DNA of 64,000 bases. It comes from Rhynchospora pubera (taxonomy: Eukaryota; Streptophyta; Magnoliopsida; Poales; Cyperaceae). Position 1 is the first letter of the stretch. Every line of letters starts with the position of its first letter. This document shows positions 34,655 through 47,335 of the stretch, one piece after another. A model generated the notes under the pieces. The model did no database searches. It was not told where the DNA came from and saw only the letters and a program-made list of their open reading frames with translations. Both the position numbers and the translations under genes were made by a program. Where the stretch lies: assembly GCA_028095005.1 (NCBI GenBank), contig CM051460.1:163241461-163305460 (forward strand). The letters run 5' to 3'.

Positions 34655-36264
34655 TGATATCTCATTTTTATATGCGTATTTTGACCATACTTAGCACCAA
34701 AATAACACTCAAACCAATATAAATTGTCTCATAATTAACTGTGACTTTCAGGATATTTGGTACTGCCGCCGCTTCTTTGTTCTTTTGTAGAATTCTCGTG
34801 AAGATTGAAGACTAGACACGCAAACAAGACGAATTGGAGCTTAGGTCACTGCCAGACGTCTCATTCCTGGCCCACAGACGCATGAAATGGACTAGAGAAG
34901 GCCTACAAAGCACCATGCCAAGCCTGGATCTCACATGAATGCTCAGACTCCAGTTATCAGCCCAGACTAGCAGAATTTCGGTCTGAAATTCTGAAATTTC
35001 GGCCCGAAATTCCATGTATGGAAAGTTTTTTTTATGGCAGTTCGAAAAGAAGGAAACCTCTCTCTTGCCCTAGCCGCCTGGGGGATTTTTCCTGGGTATT
35101 TAAATGCGTCTTTCTTGACCAGAAGGCATCCATTATTCGGGCTAGATTATTTTCCATATTTTGTACTTGTGTTCTTGGCTCTTTTCACGGGATTGGGGGA
35201 TTAGGTCAGAAGTTGGACAAGGCGGCAGCACGTCCAGAGTTTCTCTCATCGATTCCTTAGCCTTGGGACAGCGATATTCGCATCGGATATTCGGTTTACT
35301 CTTTTATGCTTATGCTTCGTTGTTTTATGGCTTGTATCGTACTTATTTGCATGATATTTATTGTTTCAGTTATAAACATGTTAGGCTAGACTTTATTATG
35401 ATGTTCTAGGGATAGCTAGTAGATAAATTTGGTGAAATATTATGACTTGATCATTTATGCTATGTTATGTGATGAGTTTTGTTGAGATTGATCTCTTGCT
35501 TAGTTAGGTTGATTAATTGTTTTATTGTCTACCTATTGATGTCTGCAGCACCGTTAGGGCATTAGTCAAAATCAATTAATTGAATAGTTAAGTACATGAA
35601 ATAAACCAACGCTCGAAAGAGGAGGTTAGATGCGACCGATAGGTGCACCTTTTATTGATCTGACAGGACCTTAAATATTTCTAGAACCCTCACTTAACTC
35701 ACTTAAACAATCAGTTTAGGACGAAAGTACACGTTGATTGTTTACGAGGCGAAAACCAAGTTCCAAACCAAGTTAAAATCGAAATCGTGAAAACTGAGAT
35801 TATAACTTAGGTCTGGTTGTTAAGTACCCTTTACATAACATTGTCTAGAGATATCAAGTCGAAATATTCATTCTAAAACAATTTCAGTCCAAAATAGTAA
35901 GAATTTCGGACCGAAATCCTTATATTTCGGACCGAAATTTTGCCTCTGTCTAGACCACAATCGAAGACTTAGGTGTTTTAGAGCCAAATTAATTGAACAC
36001 TAAACCCCTAGGACATCTCTTGCATTTATTCGAACATCTAATAACACAAAATCAAACCTCAAATTATTTTATAGTTCTTGATTATTATTCAGTAGACTCT
36101 TTTAAGTTTATTCACCATAATTTCTATTGTCTAGCTTTTAAGAAAAATTAAGTCCGGTACTCTTATTACCGTCTCTTGGGTTCGACCCTTAGCTTTACCA
36201 GAACGATTAGTAAGGTAGAACAAGGTTATAAATTCATTTGACCTAGGTTTTAAATCCTTCATCA
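34655..36264 (+). repeat. LTR, subfamily B, full copy (right arm)
   Basis: 1,610 bp, TGATATCTC to CCTTCATCA. It has a polypurine tract immediately upstream and a tRNA-Asp PBS immediately downstream, so it sits as a shared LTR between two B-type bodies, as in tandem elements formed by LTR recombination. The U3 pair (34,973-35,012) is partly decayed (GTCTGA, GGCCCGA) and the U5 pair (35,901-35,941) is intact. Confidence 0.9.
35097..35105 (+). promoter_or_regulatory. TATA-like box in LTR B
   Basis: TATTTAAAT lies about 85 bp downstream of the U3 palindrome pair, a plausible core promoter marking the U3/R side. It is repeated in the other B LTRs. Confidence 0.45.
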
Positions 36265-36267
36265 AAT

Positions 36268-36285
36268 TGGCGCCGTTGCCGGGGA
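36268..36285 (+). promoter_or_regulatory. Primer binding site, tRNA-Asp type
   Basis: TGGCGCCGTTGCCGGGGA, three bases after the LTR end, complementary to the 3' end of tRNA-Asp. Confidence 0.9.
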
Positions 36286-37113
36286 CGGTGTTGATATTAG
36301 AATTTATTTTAGTAACGAGAGACTAGATATTGTATCTTTCATTTATTATTATTATTATTATTATTATAATTATTATTATAAAAAAAAACTCATGGTTGGT
36401 TTGGATTTTATTGTTGGAAATGCAGGTTTTGTTTGATTGTGGATGTCCTACTTGTGACTCGCGCTAGAGCACCACGATTCAGAGAACAAAAAGGTTCACG
36501 ATCCACGCACGACCTCATGTGAGTTGCATGCCACAAGAAAACAAGCCACGATGTTCACACGCTCCAACACGGTTTTCACAAGCTCCAGCGAAGGTTTTGC
36601 ACGCCTCACCGCTGCTCAATTGGATGTCTCACCGCCACATTTTGAAATTCTAGCGTCAAAACTCAAATTTTCTCCACAACAAACTTGAAGGACCTCTATG
36701 TGGACATGCTGAAAAAATTTCGTGACGATTCGAGCGACAGAGATCAAAATTCATTGATTTAAAGTGAAAATTTCGGTCCAAAATTTGTGGATTTTGGTCC
36801 GAAATTTGTGATGGACAGCACGATTTTTCCGTAATCATGAATTGGTACGCTTCCATTTTTACTCTTTTTACTTATTCTGTGAATGTTTAGCACTGGGACA
36901 GTGCTTTGTTCAGTTTGGAGGGGGGATAAAGAGTAAAAATTGCTAAATATGCAATATTTTGGTCCGAAATTTTTGCTATTTGCACTGTTTTGCTCCATTT
37001 TGAATGCTGAAAAATCAGAAAATTAATTTTGGATGCATGCTTGATCTCTGTCTTGGTTAAAATTGATGAAGTTGCTCACTGTTTCACATTGTTCGGAAAT
37101 TAGTTTTAGAGTT
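36286..37113 (+). other. Leader joined directly to 3' region (gag-pol deleted)
   Basis: About 130 bp of leader with a TTA/ATT microsatellite (36,344-36,378) passes into the CGCTAGAGCACC stem region and its flanking GACCTCATGTGAGTT. A G-tract at about 36,914 and degenerate palindromes (36,770-36,805, 36,957) follow. No gag or pol remains. This is the mirror image of 20,002-20,830. Confidence 0.7.
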
Positions 37114-38730
37114 GGAATTTTAACCTAGGGTATCAAATAAATTTATAACCTAGAGCTAACCTCACTAGTCGTTTTAGTTAAGCTTTAGGGTCGAACCCAA
37201 GGGACGGTACAACTGATTACTAGGCTTTACTTCCTCACGAAAGCTAGACAATTAATTTTTGGAGTTTTATGATTTTAAAAGACAATTATTTAAAGTGCAA
37301 TTAAATAAATTATTTTTGGTATTTTCTGGACTAAAAATAAATACAAATAATGTCCTAGGAATTTGTGTTCAATTAGTTTAGCTCCAAAGCACCTTTTTCT
37401 ACAATTTTTACCGAGACAGAGGCATATTTCGAACCGAAATGTATGGATTTCGGACCGAAATCCATACAGTTTCTGTCCAAAACTTACTTTAGACCTCTTG
37501 TTTCAACTTGATATCTTTACACAATGTTATGTGAAGGCTACTGGACGACCAGACCTAAGTCCTAACCTCAGCTGTCGCGATTTCGGTTCTGACTTGACTT
37601 GGAACTCGGTTTTTGCCACATAAACAACTAAACCTATACTTTCGTTCTGATTTAGCTATTTAAGTATGTTTAGTTGGATTTCTAGAGGTATTTAAAGTCC
37701 TGTCGGATCAGTAAAAGTTACACCTTTCGGTCGCGAACTAACCTCCTCTTTCGAGCGATTGGCTTACCTCAAGTGCTTAAATAACTAATTATTTGTTCTA
37801 GTTAAATGTCCTAATGATGCTGCAGTTCATCAATAGGTAAACAGTCAAACAAACAATTAAATTAACCAAGCAAGATATAATTCTCAACAAAACATATCAC
37901 ATATCATAATATAAAGCAATCAAGTCATCACAAAATACTAAACTAATCTACTAACTACTACTAAGACATCATTAATTATCCTAACATGCAAGAAAAATAA
38001 GATACAAACTCCATCAAATCAAAATATCAAGAGAAAAGGAACGAATAAACCAAATATCGCTTCTAACTCAAGATATCGATCGTCTGAAGTCGTGGTTGGA
38101 TCGGTTCTACCGCTGTCGCGTCCAGAATCGCTCCAAAGTTGCTGCCATGGACGTGATCCGCTGCGAGAGGTGGAATCCCACGCCTTTCGGCATGAGAACG
38201 GTGGTGGAAAAGGTGGAAATTATTGTATGGAAGGTGGGATGCGTCTTTGGTCGAAATTTGTACTTAAAAACACCTAAGGAAAGACCAGGAGGCGGCTAGG
38301 GCAAGAGGGGATCCTTCCTTCTTTGAAAATTACCAAAAATCACTTTCCATAAAAGAAATTTCGGACCGAAATCTGAAAATTTCGGTCCGAAATGTATAAA
38401 TTTCGGACCAAAATTCCAGAATCGAGCATTGATAGTATTTTGACCATAATTTCTTCATCCGGACTCCGATTGAGGTGATTCAAAGATCGTTGGAAAGATT
38501 AGGATGAGCTCTACAATGCTATGGACTCCTTTCAATCATTTTATTCTTCAAAATCCACCCTTTTATGCAATTATTGTATTCAATCCACCAAGTTCCTACA
38601 AAACAAGTCAAATTCCACGGCAGTGTCCAATCTTGCAAAATATAATGCAAAAGTGCAGTGAATATCATTGGTTTGGGTAGTATTTTGGTGCCAAGTATGG
38701 TAAAAATATATATATAAATAAGAGATTTCA
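37114..38730 (-). repeat. LTR, subfamily C (outer right)
   Basis: 1,617 bp. It lacks only the last 7 bp (TTCATCA) at its inner end. Its outer terminus reads TGAAATCTC instead of TGATATCTC. Palindromes lie at 37,426-37,461 (one decayed) and 38,355-38,410. In the original minus-strand insertion this was the 5' LTR. Confidence 0.86.
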
Positions 38731-39232
38731 ATAACATATTACTTACATATCTAACTTCAATAACTACATATATAACTTCAGCAGTTACACATATTAACTT
38801 CAACAGTTATATGTATTAATTTCAACAGTTATATATATTAACTTCAACAGTTACATATACAACATACTAACTTTAACAATTACATATATAACTTCAACAG
38901 TACATATATTAACTTCAACAATTACGATATTGTCTTCAACATTTAAATATATTAACTTCAACAGTTATGAAGTGTTGAAGGAGGAAGAGGAGAAGGGTGG
39001 GAGAGACGATGTACATGGGAGGGAGGAGGGGGAGGGGGGACCGCGTATGTGGGAGAGAGGAGGGGGGAGAGGGGAGGGGGGACTGCGTAAGTGGGAGGGA
39101 GGACAGGGTAGGGGAGGGAGATAGCGTACAGAGGAGGGGGAGGGGATACGCGTGGGGAGAGAGGGATTTGTTACGTACGCGTGAGGATGATAAGGATGAT
39201 AGTATCTTAGGGATGGTCCTAAGCAATTCCGG
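38731..39232. repeat. Right half of minisatellite plus GC-rich inverted end
   Basis: AACTTCAACAGTTATATATA-type units continue from 38,731 to about 38,965. A G-rich tract (GGGAGGGAGGA words) and CGTACGCGTGAGGATGATAA follow. Reverse complemented, the last 70 bp (GGTACCCGG..AGGACCATCCC..CATCCTTATCATCC) match the left end at 12,951-13,020. Confidence 0.65.
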
Positions 39233-40158
39233 GTACCAAATCCCGCTATTGGTTGGCCCAAATGCCCCGAACTCATTTTTTATCATTTTTTAATATATAA
39301 AATTCAAATGCCGAATTCAAATTAATGATCTTATTCAATTTAACGAGACTTGTGTTTCTGTATAAGTTTTGTAAATTTTGAAATTTATTTGATACTCGAA
39401 TAAGAAATTGAATAATGAATGAATCTAGTTAAATACGATAGATTAATTCTAATTCTAATATGATGTTTTAACCTCTTAATTAAGTATCATATAAACTCCA
39501 GAATCTATAAAATTTATATATATGGAAATGTATCACTCCTCAATTCCTCACGAAGTTTAAAATTTATATTTAAAAAGCAACAAAAAATAAGTATTGGAGT
39601 ATTTTAGAGCACTCAAAATGCGGGCATCAGAAACCCCTCGTCTCCATATCACTACTCGTTGTATGGAGCGCTACAAAATTCTTGTGGCTGTTTATTTTAC
39701 TGAATTAAAAAAAAACAAACAAACTAGCCATTCGTTTGATATCGTTTGCAGGCTTCAGCACCGTATGCAGTTTACTCGGCCGAGGAATTCCGAAAATTGC
39801 AGCGTGGAACTTAAATTTTCAACCACCAGTCTACCACATCTATATGGTATAGATATCATTAATTTCAGTACCCAGCCATTGGACTACTAGATGAAACCCA
39901 AAATAACATTAATTAATAAACATAAAAGCATGCATGATTCAAAAACTGGAGGCTCAACCTTGGGGAACATGTCCTACTAAAAGAGGTACAACATTTAATA
40001 TTTAAAAACATGAATATTTTTTTTCTGGAAAAATGGAAAATCCTGTTTGTTAGGCGTACATTTTGAAAGTCCGAAGCATGCTATTTTGTTTAGAGATGAA
40101 AATACTTCTTAAATAATTTCATTTTCGTCCCGAAATTACAAAATAGAAAACTTCCGAT
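39233..40158. other. Intergenic DNA without recognisable features
   Basis: AT-rich sequence with short spurious ORFs only. No repeats or RNA genes were seen. Confidence 0.6.
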
Positions 40159-40675
40159 TAGACTGTCAATGAAATCCGTTTACCCGTTTACCCAATCCGT
40201 ACCGTATCGTATAAGACGGGTATGGATAAAGTTTTATTTTCGTTAAGTTAACGGGTACGGGTACGGCTAAAAGTTATTTCGTACCGTTTTCATAACGGGT
40301 AATTGCCACAATTAAAAAGATATAATTACATGATACATATGGCATCTTATATTGCATTATTGGTAAAAAAATATTGCTAGATTTTATTTCAGATTTATAA
40401 TTCTTTCCATTCAGTGTACGAAAAAATAAAAAAGCATACACCTAAAATATTCGCCACCATTGTTGCACTTTATTAATATACTTATTGATATAATTTATTT
40501 ATACAGAGTGTACAAAATTTATTATTATTATATTTATTTTTTACCGTTACCGTACCCGTATCGTTAATTCTTAACGGGTACGGGTAAAGCTATTTTTAAC
40601 GGGTACGGGTAAAAAAATTTTAACGGGTACGGTAATGAAAATATCTTCTACTGTACCGATCCATTGACAGCCCTA
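40159..40675. mobile_element. hAT-type MITE, copy 1, ACGGGTACGG arrays
   Basis: 517 bp. It starts TAGACTGTCAATGAAATCCG and ends CCATTGACAGCCCTA. The flanking octamers CTTCCGAT (40,151-40,158) and CTTCCGAA (40,676-40,683) match 7/8, an hAT-size duplication. Both subterminal regions are packed with ACGGGTACGG and its complement CCGTACCCGT, likely transposase-binding words. There is no ORF. A sister copy lies at 56,099-56,644. Confidence 0.88.
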
Positions 40676-40683
40676 CTTCCGAA

Positions 40684-42360
40684 TTCCGATGATGCCGAAA
40701 CAAAATGCAGGAACATACCTAATCATAACAAAATAAGAAGTACGAGTCAATATTTCTTACTCTCTAAACATTTCGATAGCCAAATTTACAATTCGCTAAG
40801 TTTTCAAGTTCGGAAAACTGAGATATATAGTTATTCGATAGCCGTCAAAATACGTTTTGACTTGATGATCATCAAGTTGTCAATAATTGTACTCTAACAA
40901 AAGTAAGGAAGTGTGCATTTTTAGGTGCTTTAAAATTTCAAGGTAAATTAAAAATGGCGACTTCACGAGAGATAATTACCACCATAAAAATAAAAAAGTA
41001 CCTTCAGTACTATTTTAGTGAATCATTTTTTTAGAAATATCATATACTTATCGTATTATTAGGATAATAATAATAATATAGAGGATAAATAACTCAGTAA
41101 CTCAAATAATAATACTAAATATCTTTTGTTTTAATACTAAATATCTTTGATAATAAAAAGGTAGGGAGTCTATTAAATTGTGTTTATCTATCGCCGAATT
41201 AATTATAAAGTTAAACTAATAACAAGTTGAGCGTTATGACCAAATCAAGAGGTGGAATAAAATCAGCACTTACAAATATATGCATTTGACAAGACCGCAA
41301 GACGCGTAGATGCACAGCATCAATAATACAGCCAATGCATCTGATTTGGACAATACGAAACTTTTTTTAGTTTTCTGATATGAAAAGGAAGAGCTTTTTT
41401 TATACTTTTATTATTTGTCATCATATTTGCCCATCGGAAATAGTGAATAAAAAAAAACAATAAAGAAAAGATATGGATGAATCGGAGACATATAATCTTG
41501 TGCATGCAGATATATTCCTAAAGGCTCAAATTAAATTATATTTAGTCGTCCTTCTATTATTTAATACTTATATGATACCCTACCCTGATTCCTTAAATCA
41601 GAAATTGTTAATCAGTTTTTATGAAACATATTTAAGTATTTACTATTTAATGAAAAGCAACCGAAAAAAGAGAATTGAAGTTCTTTGAGCTTTAGTTTTA
41701 TTAAAAAAAAGTTATTTATGCACCAAAGTTATTTATATCAAGAAGGAAACACCATTTTACAGATTACATATTATTCTTTAGTCTTTACTTTTATTTATTA
41801 TGCAATATGACACGCAATAGTCTAACTTGTGTTTTATTTTTTGTGAAATCTTTCTACACAAAAAGATGGGAAAATTAACTAAATACTTATTACTTTTATT
41901 TGTAATTTAATCACCAAATAGTTGCCAATCCTTATCAACAACAACAATAAAACAGAAAATAATTCCTTCAGTAGGTTTATTGTTCGGATTTTGCGCAACC
42001 GCAACAGCGAAATCTTGGAATAATGAAGCATCATCCATTTTTTAAAATTTGTTGACTTGTCATTAAACGGCATTATCCATTATCTCTTAAAAAATATTCT
42101 AACAGACGTCTGCCTGGAGAAAAGAAAATCAATATTTTATCCAGTCCTTGACCAAACATTAAATAGACCAGGTGCATTCAACAAATGGCAGCTCCTGAAA
42201 AATTAAGTTGCCGCGTGGCAAAGTCTGCATTCCTTGTCGGAGGCGCTCTCTTTCCTTCCTTCTAGAAAAAAGAGAAAAACAAAAGTACAAAACCAAAGAA
42301 CAACGAAATTGAAAACCAAAGAAAAAGCACCAAATTAATAGTCTAACACAGAACCCCATC
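40684..42360. other. Intergenic DNA upstream of the VTT gene
   Basis: AT-rich with a few TAA repeats near 41,070. No gene is supported. The part next to 42,360 should contain the promoter of the VTT-domain gene, but no clear TATA box was found. Confidence 0.55.
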
Positions 42361-43896
42361 ATAACTCCACCTTCTTCTCCTCTCTTTCCTTCTCTATTCA
42401 GCGATTTCTTATTTCATTTTTATTTACTTTAATCGCTCCGAATTTTCTTCTATTCGCTTCTCTTCGTGCGAGATCCGACCGCCAGCTCTGATTTCCTCTT
42501 CTCTAACAGCTTCCGACATGTACGCCATTTGTGATTCTATTTTGAATTGAGTTTGTTCGTTACTGTTTGTGGTACTTTTAGTTAAATTATGTAAAAATTG
42601 AAGAATAATTCGATGATTTGTTCGTTTTTTAATTTGTTTTTTCAGGGTATGTTAGAGGAGTTGCAAAGAGAGAAATTGAAAGATCGAGATAGCTTGTGGG
42701 ATAATTCTACCAGGATTTAGGTACTTTAAAAAGTTTTCTTCTCTAAGAATTTAATTATTTTTTAATTCATTGAATAGGTATCTATTATTGACTATTATAT
42801 TATTGAGCATTTTACCAGGGAGGGAAAGAGAAAATTGAATTATTACAAGTTTGTGTTTTTCTTTTCTGGCATGTGCGTTGCAGCACTGAACCATTGTTTG
42901 TTTGGTGGTGGAAGCATTACTCCCTTTTTATATAACTTTAGTTTCTGTTGCCTCATTTGACTTTATCTGGGTTTTACAAAATTTTGGGCTATAGGTTGGT
43001 TTCTGGCTTAAAGCTTGAATTTTACTTACCAGCATATGTACTTATCAGGACCATAGTGGTACAGCTGTATATGAATTAGGTCTGAGATTGTATTTTGTTT
43101 AAGTTGACGGTAGCCCTTCCGGGAAACCTACATATGTGCAAAATGATTCAAAAAATGAAGAAGCATACTTATTGCTTATTAGTTAACATGTTTGGCGAAT
43201 ACCTTGGGAGGTAAAAAGAATTAGATCACATAAAAAGACAAATCACCTTTCTGATGCATCTTATGACCCTGTATAGTTTTCCTTAATCACATATGTTCTT
43301 ATTTTTACACCAGAACTCTTGGCCACGGTTTCAATCAAGAATTAGATAAACCCACTTTCTGTACATCTTTTATCAATTTCTTCTTTCTTTGCATGTGCTT
43401 TGCCGTGGCTTTCTATTGATTTGTTCTGAAATGTGAGTTAAATTGAGGTCAAATGGGGTTCCATTGACCACGATTTAACCTATTTCTCAACTTCAGACGA
43501 ATTTAGGTGTGATGTTGGTAAATTTGAGCTTGATTTGCACCATTGGATGCCCAGTGGCAGTGTGGGTTTAAATGGTTGAGATTGCTGAACTTTTATTGTG
43601 TTTAATGACGAAATTAATGTTAATTGAAGCTAAGTTAAAGTTAAATTGAGGTGGAAGTTGATTAAACAAATTTGGAGAATTAGGTTAAATCTAGTTAAAT
43701 TAGAGGTAATGTTCTAGATTTTAGTCTTATTTGGCTTAAAGTGATGCTTGATAGTACGAGTTTGCAAAATGACAACAACAATTGATATTTTTCACATCCT
43801 ATGCATTATTGATGCCACCTTGTGTTTGTCATTATGCAAATTCTTCATGTTTTATTATGTTTGTTCTTGCAGGGTCCAGATATTTTTATACTTGGA

Positions 43897-46597
43897 ATGT
43901 CAGATTTAGCTGAAATTTCACGCAATATGAACTATGAAGATCAAGAAAGACATTTAAAGGTGGACGATGAGTATTCAAGGCTGGTGATGCCAGGGCAGCA
44001 TGTACCGCCAAATAACACTGGTAGTACAAAATTGCAGACACCTTTCACCAAATGGAGGCCTTTAACCTGGTGGATCAAATTTCTTCTCGCTTGTGCTCTT
44101 TTCATAGCCCTTGGTTATGCATCCATCAAGTGGGGCATTCCCTTTATATTTGAAAAGGTTCAAATTTCTTCTTCTTTTTTTGTGTCAAGTCCAATTATAG
44201 GAAGCTGAGTACTTCGATTAATTGAAAGATTCTTTGCAACTTGCCCCTCTATTTTCACTGCACTTGCTGCTAAATACAAGCATCTATCATATTGGCAGCA
44301 TAGTGTAGACACCCATCATTCTATACAATCAGTAAAATCTAGTATAACTAACCTGCGACTTTCTCATATTAACTGATCCAAATCTATGAATGACATTTGT
44401 GCGAATCTGCAAACTGAAACATGGCATTAAACATGTTTTCCTTTATTTAAGTTGAAGTTGGACCGAGATAGCATCAACTTAGTAAAGTTTGGAAAAATTA
44501 CTACCTTAACCATTACAACACCTTCTGTTCAGGTTCTAATTGAAAATGTGTAAAATTGTGGGTGTTCATTGCAAAGTAGGGATAATATTTATTTGAAGAT
44601 ACAATCAAATATGATGTTTTGTTAAAAAAAAAAAAAACCGTGATGTAGGTTCTGTTGCCTATGATGGAATGGGAATCGACAGCATTTGGTCGACCAGTGC
44701 TTTCAGTGGTTCTGGTAGCCTCTCTTGCAATTTTTCCGATTTTATTCATTCCTTCTGGCCCCTCCATGTGGTTATCTGGAATGATATTTGGCTATGGCCT
44801 TGGCTTTGTAATTATCATGGTTGGTACCACCATTGGCATGGTTCTTCCCTACTGCATTGGGTGCTTATTTCGTGACCGTATCAATGTAAGAAACTAGTAC
44901 TTGTCTCTATCTTTCACTCCCTCGCTCCCTTCATTCCATGTCCATACAATTACCTACAAGTAGGCATACTGTTTCTAAAAGAATCAGTTGGGTCCCTAAT
45001 CTAACCTGACATAAATACTGTCCTAAATACTGCCCTGTCTTATTTAGCTATACTCTCACTTACTGAGTTGGCACTGTCATAGAATCGGTTGGTTGCGAAT
45101 GCGTGTTGATGGTTCAGAGTTTTACCTCATAAATTGGAAGTTTAATATTTTTATATCGGTTGTAAAAAATAAATGCAATATAAAATATAAAATATATAAA
45201 TGCTTAACTGGTGTCAGCTCGGGTTATCTATCGCCACCATCATCTTGACTAGAGTGACAATGTAGTCAGTGAGAAAAGAATATTTTTCACTTTGATTTGA
45301 TGAATGAAACAGGAATGGTTGAAGAAATGGCCACAACAGGTGGCGATAATAAGAAAGGCCGGAGAAGGCAGCTGGTGGGATCAGTTTCGGGTGGTTGCTC
45401 TCTTCAGAATCTCGCCATTTCCATATACAATCTTTAACTATGCTGTAATTATTACCCCCATCCAATTTGGACCTTACCTTGCTGGCTCTATTGCGGGGAT
45501 GATACCAGAAGCTTTCATCTACATCTATAGGTACCATATATGCTCCTCCTTGAATTTGTTTACAGCGTGTGTCTAGGTTCTAAGGGATAACCTCTCTACC
45601 TGTTAGTTGTTCTTTTTTATCAAGTTTTTATTGGGTTGGGATCAATTACTGCTTGAACTGTGCGTATTAAAAGGTCGGTGGCTAAGTCTAAGACTCAGAG
45701 AGTGTTAAAAACTAAATGTATCTAGTTTACTGGTTTTCCCAACTTCACACAGTTCAATTAAGACTCAGAGAGTGTTAAAAACTGAATGTGTCTAGTTTAC
45801 TGGTTTTCCCAACTTCACACAGTTCAATAGATCAACCTTACGAAACATAAATTACAAAGAAAGCACTAAAGCAGAGTTAGTAATAAGTATATATGTGGAA
45901 CTTTCTCAAGAAAAGAACTATTTTAGTGCATATTAAACTTTCTCTAAATATTTTCCATTACTAACATCTAAAATAAAGACTTTAATTTATTCATTATGCT
46001 GACTTCTAAATTTTCATATTCATTCACATAAATGAAACAATTGCCTTGGGTTGGGGCTTTATTTTGTTTGGTTATGTTACTCAGAATTACAATTTTGACA
46101 CTCACCGTACTAATGTTGGTTGAATTTTGTTCTTTCTTTTACTGACATTCGGTCCACTTTATTATATAATTAAGTGTTGATATTGCTGTAAATAGCCCTG
46201 ATTAAGGAGATAACCTATAAAAGGGAGAAAATAATGAAACAAAAAACTGAAACAATGCTAATTATTGGTATCGTTTTAATCCTTTGTTACTTCTTCTGGT
46301 GTTATAATTCTTTAATTCATCTCAGTAGTTGAATTCCTCTTTTGCAGTGGACGCTTGATAAGAACCATAGCAGACATGCAGTATCACAACTACAAGATGA
46401 CCCCAATTGAGATTGCATACAATGTTTTCTCCTTCATTGTGGCTGTGGTAATAACAATAGGTTTCACCATATACGCTAAAAGAGCCTTGAATGATGTAAA
46501 AACGGAAGAAGACGGCTCTGATACTGGTATGATTGGCCTTGAGAAGCTACCTCATGATAAGCCTAGGTTAAATGCTTTATTTGGAGTTGATGTATAG
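43897..46597 (+). CDS. TVP38/TMEM64-type VTT (SNARE-associated) membrane protein
   Basis: Four coding exons (43,897-44,157, 44,649-44,885, 45,313-45,530 and 46,348-46,597) join to 321 codons with closed phases and GT-AG introns. The start MSDLAEISRNMNYED lies in an exon that opens at 43,873 after TTCTTGCAG. Upstream 5' UTR exons probably lie at about 42,380-42,720. The protein has an acidic cytosolic N-terminus, membrane segments near 58-78, 103-121, 131-161 and 261-282, and the VTT domain (PF09335) with its FRISPFPYTIFNYAV signature at 197-211. A hydrophobic loop, GPYLAGSIAGMIPEAF, follows. Relatives (TVP38, TMEM41B, VMP1, bacterial DedA) act in Golgi/ER membranes, and some scramble lipids. 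The C-terminal 35 residues are hydrophilic and probably cytosolic. The exact substrate is unknown. Confidence 0.93.
45691..45830 (+). repeat. 70-bp tandem duplication inside an intron
   Basis: Two adjacent copies beginning AGACTCAGAGAGTGTTAAAA (45,691 and 45,761) differ at only a few positions. They lie in the last intron of the VTT gene and do not touch splice sites. Confidence 0.9.
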
Positions 46598-47335
46598 AAA
46601 AGTAGTAGTTGTATACATGTTATTGTACTGGTAGAAGCTTACTACCTAGCTTGATAGAGATATATACGAGTGAATCTGTTGCAAGATCCATCGGTTATGT
46701 GATGGATGAACAGATAGATGTACAATTGGTTCTGCCACTGACAAGATTAGTTGATTTTTAGCGCAAAAAAGGAAACAAAAAATGGTGCGCACATTTGATG
46801 GATGTCCTTTATGTTCGTGTATAGTCTACATTGAGCCCAAAGCTAGGTGACACGAGAAAAAAGTAGCTTCTGTCCATTTTCACTGATAGGAGATAGCGAG
46901 CAAAAACTAATGTCTAATCTTTATTAGCTATTTAGCATGAATTGACACTATATCGGGTAGCCTGCTGTACGAAAAAAGTTGCCATGTTTCTTTGTCTGCC
47001 CTTGTTTGAGCACTCCTTACGAAACATCCCACGCAAGTGATTTGAACCAGTTTGACATTGACTTCTTTCTTTCGCCTTTTTTGAGTATACCGGACCTGGT
47101 CCCTCTTGGTATAATAGAATGGAATACGTGTTCTACATTAATAGTTTAAACAGCTGCAAGTGGCTTGTATACAGATTTAAACTACAAGGGTTTTTTTTTA
47201 ATGAAAGATTTAAACTACAAAGGATGTGAGCCGTAGTCTTTGTCAATAACGGTATTATTAGTCTTTTTATCCACTAGACAAGGTGTGAGGGGTTATCACT
47301 AACAATATTGCTCTGACTTTTTAATGAGAAATGCT
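46598..47335. other. 3' UTR and spacer downstream of the VTT gene
   Basis: Presumed 3' UTR followed by AT-rich spacer. No gene or structured repeat was seen. Confidence 0.5.

Larger units (their letters stand above)
33698..37593. repeat. Right arm of the 3.9-kb inverted repeat
   Basis: Reverse complement of 19,522-23,428. See that entry for contents. Confidence 0.85.
13749..38730 (-). mobile_element. 25-kb composite Athila-lineage insertion, TSD ATAAC
   Basis: Both outer ends are minus-oriented LTRs of one subfamily (C). The left one ends (minus strand) in CCTTCATCA at 13,749. The right one begins TGAAATCTC at 38,730. ATAAC lies immediately outside each end (13,744-13,748 and 38,731-38,735), and the interrupted minisatellite continues on both sides. 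The original insertion was therefore a C element in minus orientation. The interior is a patchwork of further LTRs, 3' regions and one pol gene in both orientations, created by later insertion and rearrangement. Sub-features are listed separately. Confidence 0.82.

Noticed and set aside
36268..36285. tRNA-Asp gene
   Set aside because: Only the 18-nt complement of the tRNA 3' end is present. It is the retroelement primer site, not a tRNA gene.
14068..38410. Regularly repeated short palindromes as a CRISPR-like array
   Set aside because: Spacing is irregular, units are scattered over LTRs and coding regions, there are no unique spacers of constant length, and the host is a plant.
38936..39286. 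Proline/serine-rich or glycine/arginine-rich ORFs in several frames
   Set aside because: They are produced by the G-rich low-complexity end of the minisatellite-bearing repeat.
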